A stretch of DNA of 64,000 nucleotides from Marinoscillum sp040218045. Its GTDB lineage: Bacteria > Bacteroidota > Bacteroidia > Cytophagales > Cyclobacteriaceae. Each line of letters begins with the position of its first letter. The first letter of the stretch is position 1. This document shows positions 16,567-25,995 of the stretch, one piece after another. Location: assembly GCA_040218045.1 (NCBI GenBank), contig JAVJQA010000024.1:1-64000 (forward strand), given 5' to 3'. The notes below the pieces were generated by a model, which searched no databases, was not told the DNA's origin, and saw only the letters and a program-made list of their open reading frames with translations. The translations under genes were made by a program, and so were the position numbers.

Positions 16567-18438
16567 GTGAAAAATCACAATAAGCGCATAGGCGTTCTTT
16601 GTTTTTGGTTGACTACTATTTGTTTCAACATCCATGCTCAGCCTAAAGTCGATAGCCTAAAAAACCTGTTGGTTACCAATTTGGGAGAAAACGAATGGAA
16701 GCAGACTGCTTTGCATTTACTAATGGAGTTTCGATTTCAACCAGATTCAGTAATTAAATATGGTCACCTTGTTATGGAGAGATTGTCTGAGGATGATTTG
16801 GATGAGTTGGCCACTGCCAAATTCAACCTAGGCCAAGCGCATAAGAATAAAGGAAGTTACGAATTAAGTATAGAATACCTGTATGATGCATTACAGATTA
16901 AAAAACAACTAGGTACAGATCCTACAGCAATAAACGTGGTACTGGGTGGGGTATTTGGAAAGATTGGGGATATGAAAAAGTCATCTGAATACTTTCAAAA
17001 AGCGCTTGAAGTTGACAGTTTATTTTTAAAAAATGACTTTCATTACTTACAGACTTATAACAATCTGGCAGACGCCTATTTTCTAAATGGCTATTACGAT
17101 TCAGCTTTCTATTATTTCAATCAGGCCTATGATCTTGCTGAACTGAACAATTATGTAAACTATGAACGTTTCATAACGGGCAACCTCGGAATGGTAAATC
17201 TAAAACTAGGCAATCTGGACTCAGCGGAAGTGCAGCTGAAAAGTGTGTTGAATTTCATTAAACGTGATTTGACATCATTCCTAACATTTCAGACATTTCT
17301 CGCAGAAGTATACTTAGAGCAAAAGAAGTATAATCAATCCGAGGATCTGATTCATCAGGTCATTTTGCAAGCAGAGAAGTCAGAATTCAAAGAGCAAATC
17401 CGTGACGGATACCTGCTATTGAGCAAGCTATATGAAGGAAAGCAAGATTATGAAAAATCCTTATTGGCTTACAGGCAATATGTCTTGGTTGAGTTCGATT
17501 TGAGAGATGTAGAGACTGTTCGAAAGATTGGCGATATGAGAACTGGATATGAGGTGGGGCAGAAACAAGTTGAAGTTGATCTACTAACTGCGGAAAAGAA
17601 CAATCAGCGACTGATTATTATTGCCATGGCTTTGTCGGGTTTGTTTTTGACCATTTTGCTGTCTATGAGATACCGTTCATACCGACGTAAAATAAAACTG
17701 ACTGCTGAGTTAGAAAGACTAAATCAGACTAAAGACAAGTTTTTCTCTATCATTTCACATGATCTCAGAGGCCCAATCAGTGCCTTCAAAGGAATTAGTC
17801 GGGTGATTAAGTTTTTAGTCATTTCCAAAGAGACTGATGAGCTGATGGATGTGGCAGATGATATTGATCATTCGGTTGATAGACTTTCAGAACTTCTTGA
17901 TAATTTGTTGGGTTGGGCCATGCAGCAACAAGGGCATTTCCCGAATGTACCTGAAAAGCTAAGTTTAAAAGAATTGCTCCATGAGCTTGTTGGAAATATG
18001 GAGACTATGGCCAAAGGGAAAAATATAAACTTAGAGGTTAAGGTGCATGAAACCATTGAGCTCTGGGTGGACAGAAATACCACAATGACCATTTTAAGAA
18101 ACCTGGTGACCAATGCCTTGAAATTTACACCCGAGAGGGGTATGGTAATCATCTCAACTGAGGAGGATGGCAACTATGCCAATATAAAAGTTATGGATAC
18201 CGGAATCGGAATTCCCAGAGATCAACTCAAGAAGCTCTTTAGACTGCAGGAAAGATCAAGCACATATGGAACGTCAGGAGAAAAAGGCCTCGGACTTGGC
18301 CTTCAACTGGTTCATGAATTTGTGGAAATGAACAACGGCACACTTCATGTGGAAAGTGAGGAGGGAAAAGGCACAATCTTCACTGTATCTCTTCCGTTGT
18401 TTGAAGCAAAGTCAGTTCAGGAGCGGTCACATTCTTGA
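16567..18438 (+). CDS. TPR-sensor histidine kinase 3
   Basis: 623 residues from a GTG start that opens a signal peptide (MKNHNKRIGVLCFWLTTICF). The periplasmic TPR region resembles kinase 1 (LGQAHKNKGSYELSIEYL, GNLGMVNLKLGNLDSAEVQL). Linker MRTGYEVGQKQVEVDLLT, one membrane helix, HisKA His398 (SHDLRGPISAF) and HATPase_c (NALKFTPERG, DTGIGIP, GLGLGLQL) follow. The AMQQQGHFPNVPEKL signature between HisKA and HATPase is kept in all four paralogues. No small family-A gene precedes it; the non-coding element at 16379-16536 lies in that place. No receiver domain or adjacent regulator. Confidence 0.9.
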   Translation: MKNHNKRIGVLCFWLTTICFNIHAQPKVDSLKNLLVTNLGENEWKQTALHLLMEFRFQPDSVIKYGHLVMERLSEDDLDELATAKFNLGQAHKNKGSYELSIEYLYDALQIKKQLGTDPTAINVVLGGVFGKIGDMKKSSEYFQKALEVDSLFLKNDFHYLQTYNNLADAYFLNGYYDSAFYYFNQAYDLAELNNYVNYERFITGNLGMVNLKLGNLDSAEVQLKSVLNFIKRDLTSFLTFQTFLAEVYLEQKKYNQSEDLIHQVILQAEKSEFKEQIRDGYLLLSKLYEGKQDYEKSLLAYRQYVLVEFDLRDVETVRKIGDMRTGYEVGQKQVEVDLLTAEKNNQRLIIIAMALSGLFLTILLSMRYRSYRRKIKLTAELERLNQTKDKFFSIISHDLRGPISAFKGISRVIKFLVISKETDELMDVADDIDHSVDRLSELLDNLLGWAMQQQGHFPNVPEKLSLKELLHELVGNMETMAKGKNINLEVKVHETIELWVDRNTTMTILRNLVTNALKFTPERGMVIISTEEDGNYANIKVMDTGIGIPRDQLKKLFRLQERSSTYGTSGEKGLGLGLQLVHEFVEMNNGTLHVESEEGKGTIFTVSLPLFEAKSVQERSHS

Positions 18439-18832
18439 TATTTCGTGGGGATTCTATGATTGTACCTTTGGAATAGATGTCTTTTATCTACCAAACAAAC
18501 GCATTGAGTGGGCCTTTGTCACCATGACGTTACTTAGTTTAATCTTCCTTTTATCACCCTAGGGGTTCTTGACAAAAGTAGGATTAGCTAAGGGGAGACT
18601 TTTCAGCACTGTTTATTTACTTTGCGCCTAAAGAGTGAAACAGCATTGAAATTCTTCGATTCCCTTTCGGTCAAAGTTTAAACGGATGATTTCAAAGGGA
18701 AATATTTCAAATGCGTTTGCTCTGTACTATTTACTTGGTAATTTCTTTTATCGTAAGTTTACATTAATTTGCGCATGATCGTTGGCTATTAATTACCGAA
18801 AACTAACCTAAAGTAATTACCTTTCTATTGCC
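18439..18832. other. 394-bp gap between kinases 3 and 4 with no gene seen
   Basis: No convincing ORF, RNA or terminator. The only structure is a loose inverted pair, TTCCCTTT near 18660 and AAAGGGAA near 18695. The start region of kinase 4 should hold its promoter, but I could not place one with confidence. Confidence 0.4.
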
Positions 18833-20734
18833 ATGACCGCTTTCCCCAAATATATTGGTGCTATTTGTCTGATGCTAGCCACTACATTGATGGCGAACGC
18901 ACAAAATCAGACCGTGGCTGATAGTTTGGTGCTGGTGTATGAATCACTGGGCGAAAATGATACGGCCAGGTTTCGATTACTTGCCCTCATTGCCAACAAC
19001 CAAAATGACCCTAGAATCAAGTTGAAATATGCGGATTTGCTTCTTGCAGAAGCTAACAAGTCCAAAGATACCAGGTACATGCATCATGCCTATTTGAACC
19101 AGGGGCAGGCCTATCGGTTGACCGGGGATTTCGATATTGCCATATATTCACTTTTCAAGGCTCTGAACTACGCTGAAAAAGCACAATACACCAAGGGAAT
19201 TGCCGCGGCAAACACAGCGCTGGCAGACGTTTATTCTCTACTTGGCAATCATACCAATTCAATTATCTATTATAAAAAAGCGATTGATTGGCTCAGTGAT
19301 GAAGACAGTGCATTGCTTGCCAATATCCTGCTCAACATGGGCGATGAGTATTACGTGTCTGGCGTGTATGATTCAGCTTTGGTGGCCTTTGAGGAATCTC
19401 GGAATATCTATAAAAAAATGGGCAATGACCCTTCTGGTTTGGCGTATAACCTTGGAAACATTGGGTTGGTGCAGGCTGAGTTGGGGAATTTAGTGCAGGC
19501 TGAAAACTATATCAGGGAGTCCATCATTGAGCTGGAAAAGCTTGGAGATCATTATGGAAGTGCAATATTTCTCTCTTACATGGCTGAGATCTACCAGAAA
19601 GATGGCTTGCTGCGAACGGCTAAAATGTTTGCCGATTCAAGTATGAGTATCTCCACAAGATATGGATTGAAAGCTGAGATTAGGGACAACAGCCTTCGCC
19701 TGGCTGATATATATGCCATGAGCTCAGATTACGATCTCGCTTATAAATACCATCAACAGTATGTGGCGCTTAAAGACAGTATTTCCAATGATGAAATCTA
19801 TACGCAGATAGAAAACCTGGAAAGTGCGTTTGAATTGGCCAAGAAGCAGGCAGAAGTTGATCTACTTACTATACAGCAAAAAAATCAACGGATCATCATC
19901 ATTACTGCTATCATCATAGCAGCCATTTTAACGATTTTGGCATTGGTTACTTTCTCATACTATAAATCCAAAGCAAGGGTCAATGCCGTGTTAGAAAGTC
20001 AAAAAAAGTCGCTTGAAACACTTAACCAGACCAAGGATCGTTTTTTCTCGATCATATCGCATGATCTTCGTGGCCCGATAAACTCCTTTCACGGGGTAAG
20101 TAACCTGATCAAATTTTTTGTGGAGACCAAAAACCCTGAGGAATTGCTGGAGGTGGCCGATGATATAGATCAATCAGTAGATCGGTTGACCAACCTGCTC
20201 GATAATCTTCTAAGTTGGGCCATGCAGCAGCAAGGCCACTTTCCCAATGTGCCAGAGAAGTTGAGTCTAAATGAAATGTCAAAAGAACTTGTAGAAACCC
20301 TTGATAACATGGCCAGGGGCAAGCAAATAGAACTGGCTGCAAGGATTGATGAGCAAATCTACCTTTGGGCGGATAGAAATACTACCATGACCATTCTCCG
20401 CAACCTCGTCAATAATGGATTGAAGTTCACAGAGCCCGGAGGAAAAGTTGGGTTGACGGCCATTCAGGAGGATGGTTATGCACTGATCCGGGTATATGAT
20501 ACGGGGGTTGGGATGCCAACCGAGAAGTTGAAAAAACTATGGGGACTTCCTGAGCAAAAAAGCACCTATGGCACTGCAGGAGAAAGAGGGCTGGGCCTTG
20601 GCTTGCAGCTAGTTTATGAGTTTATAGAAATGAACCAGGGCAAGGTAGAGGTAGAAAGCAACGAAGGTATAGGCTCCACATTTACTGTTTGGTTGCCACT
20701 TTTCGAAAAGATGAAAGAAACACAATTGAATTGA
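18833..20734 (+). CDS. TPR-sensor histidine kinase 4
   Basis: 633 residues with a signal peptide (MTAFPKYIGAICLMLATTL) and TPR-like repeats closest to kinase 2 (ALADVYSLLGNHTNSIIYY, AYNLGNIGLVQAELGNLVQAE). The juxtamembrane linker is diverged (LESAFELAKKQAEVDLLT). One membrane helix, HisKA His410 (SHDLRGPINSF) and HATPase_c (NNGLKFTEPGG, DTGVGMP, GLGLGLQL) follow. It has a slightly longer coiled linker before HisKA than the other three. It is the most diverged of the four kinase domains. No receiver and no adjacent response regulator, so all four kinases must act on a distant or shared partner. Confidence 0.9.
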   Translation: MTAFPKYIGAICLMLATTLMANAQNQTVADSLVLVYESLGENDTARFRLLALIANNQNDPRIKLKYADLLLAEANKSKDTRYMHHAYLNQGQAYRLTGDFDIAIYSLFKALNYAEKAQYTKGIAAANTALADVYSLLGNHTNSIIYYKKAIDWLSDEDSALLANILLNMGDEYYVSGVYDSALVAFEESRNIYKKMGNDPSGLAYNLGNIGLVQAELGNLVQAENYIRESIIELEKLGDHYGSAIFLSYMAEIYQKDGLLRTAKMFADSSMSISTRYGLKAEIRDNSLRLADIYAMSSDYDLAYKYHQQYVALKDSISNDEIYTQIENLESAFELAKKQAEVDLLTIQQKNQRIIIITAIIIAAILTILALVTFSYYKSKARVNAVLESQKKSLETLNQTKDRFFSIISHDLRGPINSFHGVSNLIKFFVETKNPEELLEVADDIDQSVDRLTNLLDNLLSWAMQQQGHFPNVPEKLSLNEMSKELVETLDNMARGKQIELAARIDEQIYLWADRNTTMTILRNLVNNGLKFTEPGGKVGLTAIQEDGYALIRVYDTGVGMPTEKLKKLWGLPEQKSTYGTAGERGLGLGLQLVYEFIEMNQGKVEVESNEGIGSTFTVWLPLFEKMKETQLN

Positions 20735-20820
20735 TTGCCGGGGTTTTCTCAGGTTGCTTCTCTTTATAAACTGACTCTTCCAAAACACAACATTACCCGG
20801 ACAAGCTGAGTAGGGGTGCA

Positions 20821-20850
20821 TTGTAATCTGACGGGTTATTTGTAGATTTG
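20821..20850 (+). promoter_or_regulatory. Candidate Bacteroidota promoter, nearly leaderless
   Basis: TTG (20821-20823), a 19-base spacer and TAGATTTG (20843-20850), an exact TAnnTTTG -7 box. The GTG start of the next gene lies five bases after the box, so transcription would begin about at the start codon. Confidence 0.4.
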
Positions 20851-20854
20851 TCAG

Positions 20855-21340
20855 GTGTCCGCCATCATTAAACAAGCCTTATTTCTGGCTACTGCAGTGC
20901 TATTACTGTTGAGTTGCAAATCTCAGGAATCCCTGATCCTACAGGATTCAATGGTTGGCTGTGGTAATTTCCATGCCTTTGTCCTAACTTCAGGAAACGA
21001 TCAGTACTTACACATAGCAAGACTGTCTGTGGAGCTTAAGTCTGGTGAAAATCATTTCGATTTGAGCAAAGAGAATTTGTTGGTTGAATATGCACGATTT
21101 GATGGCAATGTCTCAAAAATATTATGCAACGATATTAGACTGGATAGTTCACCTAAAGAACTGGAGCGTTTTAATTCGATTAGTGGCAGCTGCATAGTTA
21201 CCTTAACAGAAGAAAATTTTAAATTGTACCAACAGGGCAAACCTTACGAAATGAATTTTGTCCTTAATGATGTAAAGTTTGAAAATGGAATTGAGGTTAA
21301 TTACCATGGAAATGTAATCGTGGGCTGGATGCCTGGCTAG
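20855..21340 (+). CDS. Putative lipoprotein, unknown function
   Basis: 161 residues from GTG 20855, needed to include the whole signal peptide and lipobox (LLLLSC, Cys21). The mature part is beta-rich with two further Cys that may pair (GCGNFHAFVL and GSCIVTLTEEN) and ends VNYHGNVIVGWMPG. No family recognised. It lies five bases upstream of the secreted metalloprotease gene on the same strand and is probably co-transcribed with it. The start lies almost at the predicted transcription start. Confidence 0.6.
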   Translation: MSAIIKQALFLATAVLLLLSCKSQESLILQDSMVGCGNFHAFVLTSGNDQYLHIARLSVELKSGENHFDLSKENLLVEYARFDGNVSKILCNDIRLDSSPKELERFNSISGSCIVTLTEENFKLYQQGKPYEMNFVLNDVKFENGIEVNYHGNVIVGWMPG

Positions 21341-21344
21341 GGAT

Positions 21345-24293
21345 ATGAGAAAGAGCTTTGTTTTCCTGCTTTTATTAAGTACAACACTTGCGTTTAGCCA
21401 GAGCACGGAGTGTGGAACCCGCATTACCAAAAAGCAGAAAGAAATCCTCAGCAGTTTTGACCCGTCACTTGCTAGAAGCTCAAGACAATATGATGCAACG
21501 CTGCGCAGAGTAGGAATTGTTGCACACATTATCAGAAAAGATAACGGAGTAGGTGGGCTCACCGAGCTACAATTGTCAGATGCCATTGAGGTGGTCAATG
21601 ACTATTATGCCAGTGCCAATATCCAATTTTTTGTTGCCGAAACCAATGAGATATTAAGCACCAAGTATTTCGACTTTAATACCGCTGATGAATCCGCTAT
21701 GGGATTAAAGTATGATGTGAACAATGTGATCAATATCTACTTTACCAACTCCGTAGGGGACAACCAGGGCACCTATTGTGGGTATGCCTACTTTCCTGGA
21801 GGGCCAGACCGGATCCTTATGGACAATTCCTGTGCGATTAATGGCTCCACGTTGCCACACGAGATTGGCCATTTTTTTACGCTTTATCATACTCATGGCA
21901 AGGATAACTCACAGCTGACCGATGAATTGGTAAACGGGAGCAACTGCACCACTGCTGGAGATGAGATATGCGATACGCCTGCAGATCCGCTATTGAGCTT
22001 TAACAATGTCAATAGCAGTTGTGTCTATACCGGCAATGCCAAAGATGCCAACGGAGCAGCCTTCAAGCCAGACCCTAGAAATATCATGTCCTATGCACGC
22101 AAAGAGTGTAGGGATGTATTTAGTACGGAGCAATTTTCGAGAATGGATGCAGCTTACGATGAATTCCGCTCCTACTTGATTTCAAAGGCTGTTGTAGCGG
22201 ATTTTGATCAAAATGTGAATGAAGTTTGTGCCGGTGTTAATATTCAATTTACTGATAAGTCTATCGGGGCAGAGAGTTGGTTTTGGTATTTTGAAGGAGG
22301 AACCCCAGAAGTATCTTCTGATCAAAGTCCTATGGTTCTGTATGAAACCGGAGGTACTTTTGATGTGAGACTCATTGTAAAAGGAAACGGTGATTTGGCT
22401 GATACATTACTAATTCCTGATCATGTGAATGTAACCGCTCCACCTGTTTCAAACCTAATAAAAACCAGTGTTGGCTTTGAGACAAACAGTTCCTTCAAGG
22501 TGGAAAATAAAGATAATGGCCTCACTTTTGAGCGAACCAATACAGTGTCCACAAAAGGGAGTTTCTCCATTTTTGTTGACTTTTTCAATTATGAATCTAT
22601 TGGCCAGGAGGATTATTTGATTCTCAACTCCATCGACAATACCTTCTCCACTACCTACGAATTGACTTTTGACTATGCCTACACCTATTATAACCAGGAG
22701 TATTCGGATGGCCTTGCATTAGTCTATAAGGGTGATTGTGATACCGAGTGGACAACACTTTGGTCTGCAAGTGGCCCGGGTTTGGCTACCACCTCCCCAC
22801 AAACTGGGTCATTTAAACCAGTAGCAAGTCAATGGAAAAATAGAACAATCAGTTTCGAAGTGCCGGATAATCTATCCGTTTATGAATTGGCGTTCAAATC
22901 AATCAATGGTTATGGGAACAATCTCTATATCGACAATATTGCTTTGACTTCCAATTTTACCACTGAAGTTTCTTTAGAGTCATGTGTTGGGTCGGATGAT
23001 GCCACACTTCGGATTAGAGTAAGCGGATCAGAGTCTTATGAATACAGTATTGATGGTGAGTCATTTGTTAATGAGTACGAATTTTTGGATTTACAAGGGG
23101 GTACTTACACAGTCATGGTGAGGGATTCAAAGGGGAGGATTTTGACGAAAAATGTAGAACTGATTGCAAATAGCCTGTCCATGGAACTTGAGGACGTAAG
23201 CTGTAACGGGGCCATGGATGGTTCTGCAACATTCGATGTATCTGGCAACGATGAATATGAATATTCTGTAGATGGTGTTCTTCTCCCAGCGCACAAAGCA
23301 ACGGGGTTGGCCGGAGGTACACATGAGATTTTAATTCATAAAACATCCAATGGATGTGAATACGCAGAATCGTTTGAGTTAAGTGAGCCAGAACCTATTA
23401 GCCTCGATTATGAAACAACAAACGCTAAATGTGCAGAAGGTAAAGGAACACTTTCTTTAACAGCTGTAGGGGGTACCGGTGAATTTACTTACCTCATCAA
23501 CGAGGCTACGTATTCGTCACCAGTTATTGAAATTGGAGCGGGTGACTATGAGATAAAAGTAGTGGATGAAAATGGGTGTGAGGCTATTGCCCAGGCAACA
23601 GTGACGGAGCCAGAAGCAATTGAATTATCTGTTGAATTTGCAGGCTTAAACTGCGAAGGTGATGAAGGTACACTCTCACTTAGTGCTACTGGTGGATTTG
23701 GCGAGTTGAGTTATTTTCTTGATGATGAGTCATTGGAAGGCAATGTGGTGATGATTTCTGAAGAAGGTATTTACACTGTAAGAGTAGTGGATGCGAATGG
23801 ATGTGAACGAACAGAGGAAGTCGAGATTGATTTCACCTATGAAACTCCTGATGTACCACAAATCAGGCGTACAGGTGATTTATTGGCAATTGAACACACT
23901 GATTTTGAAATAACCTGGTACTTGGATGGTGAGGTCATTTCCGATGCTAACACAGAGTCATTAGAATTTCAAGCTGGCGTCTATAAGGTTTCCTTGTCTA
24001 ACCCAGGGGGATTTTGTGAAGTATTCTCTCAAGAATTTGAAATTTTGGGATTAGGTATTGACCCCTTTCAGTCCATTGCCATTGTTCCAAACCCTATTGC
24101 AGAGGTGATGATTATTAAGTTTCCAGATGTCTTGAAGCATAGCCCAGTGCGTATTTCCGTTTTCACCTTGTCAGGCCAGTTGGTCCATGCTGGTAATAGC
24201 CCGAACGTACCCGCTAATTGGGAGCCAGGTGTCTATCTCGTCCAGGTGCTGTTAGAGCAAAAATCAGTCATTAGAAAAGTCATTAAGAAGTAG
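21345..24293 (+). CDS. Secreted M43-family metalloprotease with PKD, SprB-like repeats and T9SS sorting domain
   Basis: 982 residues. A signal peptide (1-19) precedes a pappalysin-like M43 domain with zinc motif HEIGHFFTLYH (His172, Glu173, His176, His182) and a downstream NIMSY Met-turn. A PKD domain follows (about 283-360; FDQNVNEVCAGVNIQFTD, FWYFEGG), then a MAM/lectin-like beta domain (about 370-545), several SprB-like repeats (CNGAMDGSATFDVSG, CAEGKGTLSLTAVGG, CEGDEGTLSLSATGG) and a C-terminal type IX secretion sorting domain (IVPNPIAEVM ... VYLVQVLLEQKSVIRKVIKK). It should be exported by T9SS and anchored or released at the surface. The 3' end overlaps gluconokinase by 11 bp, tail to tail. 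Confidence 0.92.
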   Translation: MRKSFVFLLLLSTTLAFSQSTECGTRITKKQKEILSSFDPSLARSSRQYDATLRRVGIVAHIIRKDNGVGGLTELQLSDAIEVVNDYYASANIQFFVAETNEILSTKYFDFNTADESAMGLKYDVNNVINIYFTNSVGDNQGTYCGYAYFPGGPDRILMDNSCAINGSTLPHEIGHFFTLYHTHGKDNSQLTDELVNGSNCTTAGDEICDTPADPLLSFNNVNSSCVYTGNAKDANGAAFKPDPRNIMSYARKECRDVFSTEQFSRMDAAYDEFRSYLISKAVVADFDQNVNEVCAGVNIQFTDKSIGAESWFWYFEGGTPEVSSDQSPMVLYETGGTFDVRLIVKGNGDLADTLLIPDHVNVTAPPVSNLIKTSVGFETNSSFKVENKDNGLTFERTNTVSTKGSFSIFVDFFNYESIGQEDYLILNSIDNTFSTTYELTFDYAYTYYNQEYSDGLALVYKGDCDTEWTTLWSASGPGLATTSPQTGSFKPVASQWKNRTISFEVPDNLSVYELAFKSINGYGNNLYIDNIALTSNFTTEVSLESCVGSDDATLRIRVSGSESYEYSIDGESFVNEYEFLDLQGGTYTVMVRDSKGRILTKNVELIANSLSMELEDVSCNGAMDGSATFDVSGNDEYEYSVDGVLLPAHKATGLAGGTHEILIHKTSNGCEYAESFELSEPEPISLDYETTNAKCAEGKGTLSLTAVGGTGEFTYLINEATYSSPVIEIGAGDYEIKVVDENGCEAIAQATVTEPEAIELSVEFAGLNCEGDEGTLSLSATGGFGELSYFLDDESLEGNVVMISEEGIYTVRVVDANGCERTEEVEIDFTYETPDVPQIRRTGDLLAIEHTDFEITWYLDGEVISDANTESLEFQAGVYKVSLSNPGGFCEVFSQEFEILGLGIDPFQSIAIVPNPIAEVMIIKFPDVLKHSPVRISVFTLSGQLVHAGNSPNVPANWEPGVYLVQVLLEQKSVIRKVIKK

Positions 24294-24762
24294 AAATCCT
24301 GGATAAAATTTCATGGATCATCTCCTCGGGAGATTGATCGATTGAGATCTCAATTGCGTTTTCAGGTACTTCAAGTGTTGTAAATTGACTGTCCAGCATA
24401 TCTGCTTTCATGAAGTGATTGCTCCTAGCCCGCATTCTTTTGTAAATCAACTCTTTGGAACCATTTAGATAGATCCAGGTCAATTTTGAGTCCGGATCAA
24501 GGATCATTCTGTAAGAATCCCTTAAAGCCGAGCATGCCAATACTACCCGCTCCGCTGATGCGAGTTTCTCCTGCAAAGCCTGAAGCCAGGGTAGCCTGTC
24601 CTGATCATTAAGAGGCTCTCCTTTGGCCATCTTTTGTTTGTTGGCTTCCGGATGAAAGTCATCGGCATCAAGAAACGGTATGTTGAGCTCAGAGGCGATC
24701 ATTTGGCCAATGGTGGATTTGCCACTGCCAGAAACTCCCATGACAATGATGTTATTTTGCAT
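24283..24762 (-). CDS. gntK: Gluconokinase
   Basis: 159 residues, a typical single-domain gluconokinase of the thermoresistant type. Walker A is GVSGSGKST (9-17), followed by the family signature FLDADDFHPEANKQKM, NDQDRLPWL and the ACSALRDSYR segment. It phosphorylates D-gluconate to 6-phosphogluconate in the cytoplasm, feeding the pentose-phosphate or Entner-Doudoroff routes. No gluconate transporter or dehydratase is nearby. It runs divergently from nuoH and its end overlaps the metalloprotease gene. Confidence 0.9.
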   Translation of the reverse strand: MQNNIIVMGVSGSGKSTIGQMIASELNIPFLDADDFHPEANKQKMAKGEPLNDQDRLPWLQALQEKLASAERVVLACSALRDSYRMILDPDSKLTWIYLNGSKELIYKRMRARSNHFMKADMLDSQFTTLEVPENAIEISIDQSPEEMIHEILSRISTS

Positions 24763-24939
24763 AGTCCAAAGAATTTTGCGATTGGGCGCTCAATTTACCA
24801 AAAAATACAACCTGAATTTGGTCAATCTCGCTTTCTTCCACTGTTTCTTTCGATCCTAAGTCTTTTTCCTTTCTCGTTGTGGTGGTCATCGTATAACTTA
24901 GCGCATCAACTTTTTTCACAGAACCGGGTTGCTTTCAGA

Positions 24940-25995
24940 ATGATTACATTTTTAGTATTTCTACCCTTCCTACTTGGCTTTGTGGTCATCGGTGTGTACG
25001 GTGAGCGGAAGATTGCTGGCTTCATTCAAAACCGGCTTGGCCCTATGGAAGTTGGTCCTGTGGGGTTGTTTCAAACTGTTGCGGATTTATTGAAGATGTT
25101 GCAAAAAGAGGACATTCGGCCTAAGGCTGCCGACAAGGCACTTTTCCTCGCCGCGCCTATTGTGGTCTTTGGGGCAACGTTTGCAGGATTCTCAACTTTT
25201 CCGCTCAATGATTCTATTGAAGGTGCTGGGTTTTCAATAGGTGTTTTTTTTCTCTTGGCCATCGTTTCAATCGATGTGTTGGGCATCCTGATGGCAGGTT
25301 GGGGCTCGAACAATAAATACTCACTTTATGGTGCCATGAGATCCGCTGCTCAGATCGTGTCTTATGAAATCCCACTTGGTCTTGCGGTGTTGGCTGTGAC
25401 GATGTACCACCAGACATTAGACCTTCAGGTAATTAGCTTTGATCAGGGTATTTTGTCATCTGGTCATCAATATTTTTTAGGAATAAAATCATTAGAAGTA
25501 ACCGAGGTTGGAGGTTTTCTGGCATGGAATGTTTTCACCATGCCATTCATGTGGGTGGTGTTTTTGATATTTTTTATATCAGGGTTGGCTGAGTCCAATC
25601 GCGTTCCTTTTGACTTACCTGAGTCAGAGTCGGAACTAATCGGAGGATATCACACTGAGTATAGTGGGTTTAGATGGGGACTTTTTATGTTATCGGAATA
25701 TGCCATGATGCTCCTGGTGTCGTTTCTTACGGCAATCTTATTTTTCGGGGGATGGAATACACCACTGCCAAACGTTGGGAGTGTTGCCCTCGCCAATTGG
25801 ACCACCGGGCCGGTTTGGGGCGTGTTTTGGCTGTTTAGCAAAGCAATATTCTTCATCTTTTTGCAAATAGTGGTCAGGTGGACCTATCCGCGCCTTAGAG
25901 TGGATCAATTGATGTCACTTTCGTGGAAATATCTGACCCCTGCGGCCATAGTCTTGTTGTTTATTGTTGGGATTTGGAAACTGTGGATATTATGA
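24940..25995 (+). CDS. nuoH: NADH-quinone oxidoreductase subunit H
   Basis: 351 residues from ATG 24940, giving a first membrane helix (MITFLVFLPFLLGFVVI) before the conserved GERKIAGFIQNRLGP. The frame is open 102 codons further upstream but overlaps gntK in antisense, so that part is not expected to be coding. Other quinone-site signatures are SYEIPLGLA and GLAESNRVPFDLPESESELIGGYHTEYSG. NuoH forms the quinone chamber between the peripheral and membrane arms of complex I. It is the first gene of a seven-gene H-to-N block; no nuoA-G lies upstream. Its stop overlaps nuoI (ATGA). Confidence 0.95.
   Translation: MITFLVFLPFLLGFVVIGVYGERKIAGFIQNRLGPMEVGPVGLFQTVADLLKMLQKEDIRPKAADKALFLAAPIVVFGATFAGFSTFPLNDSIEGAGFSIGVFFLLAIVSIDVLGILMAGWGSNNKYSLYGAMRSAAQIVSYEIPLGLAVLAVTMYHQTLDLQVISFDQGILSSGHQYFLGIKSLEVTEVGGFLAWNVFTMPFMWVVFLIFFISGLAESNRVPFDLPESESELIGGYHTEYSGFRWGLFMLSEYAMMLLVSFLTAILFFGGWNTPLPNVGSVALANWTTGPVWGVFWLFSKAIFFIFLQIVVRWTYPRLRVDQLMSLSWKYLTPAAIVLLFIVGIWKLWIL

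Noticed and set aside
21858..21893. M43 zinc motif with Thr in place of the usual Gly (HEIGHFFTLYH)
   Set aside because: Variants of the form HExGHFFxLYHTH are familiar in Bacteroidota M43 enzymes, so this is not a sign of inactivation.
24634..24939. In-frame 102-codon extension upstream of nuoH
   Set aside because: It overlaps gntK in antisense and has no NuoH homology; the ATG at 24940 gives the normal first helix.
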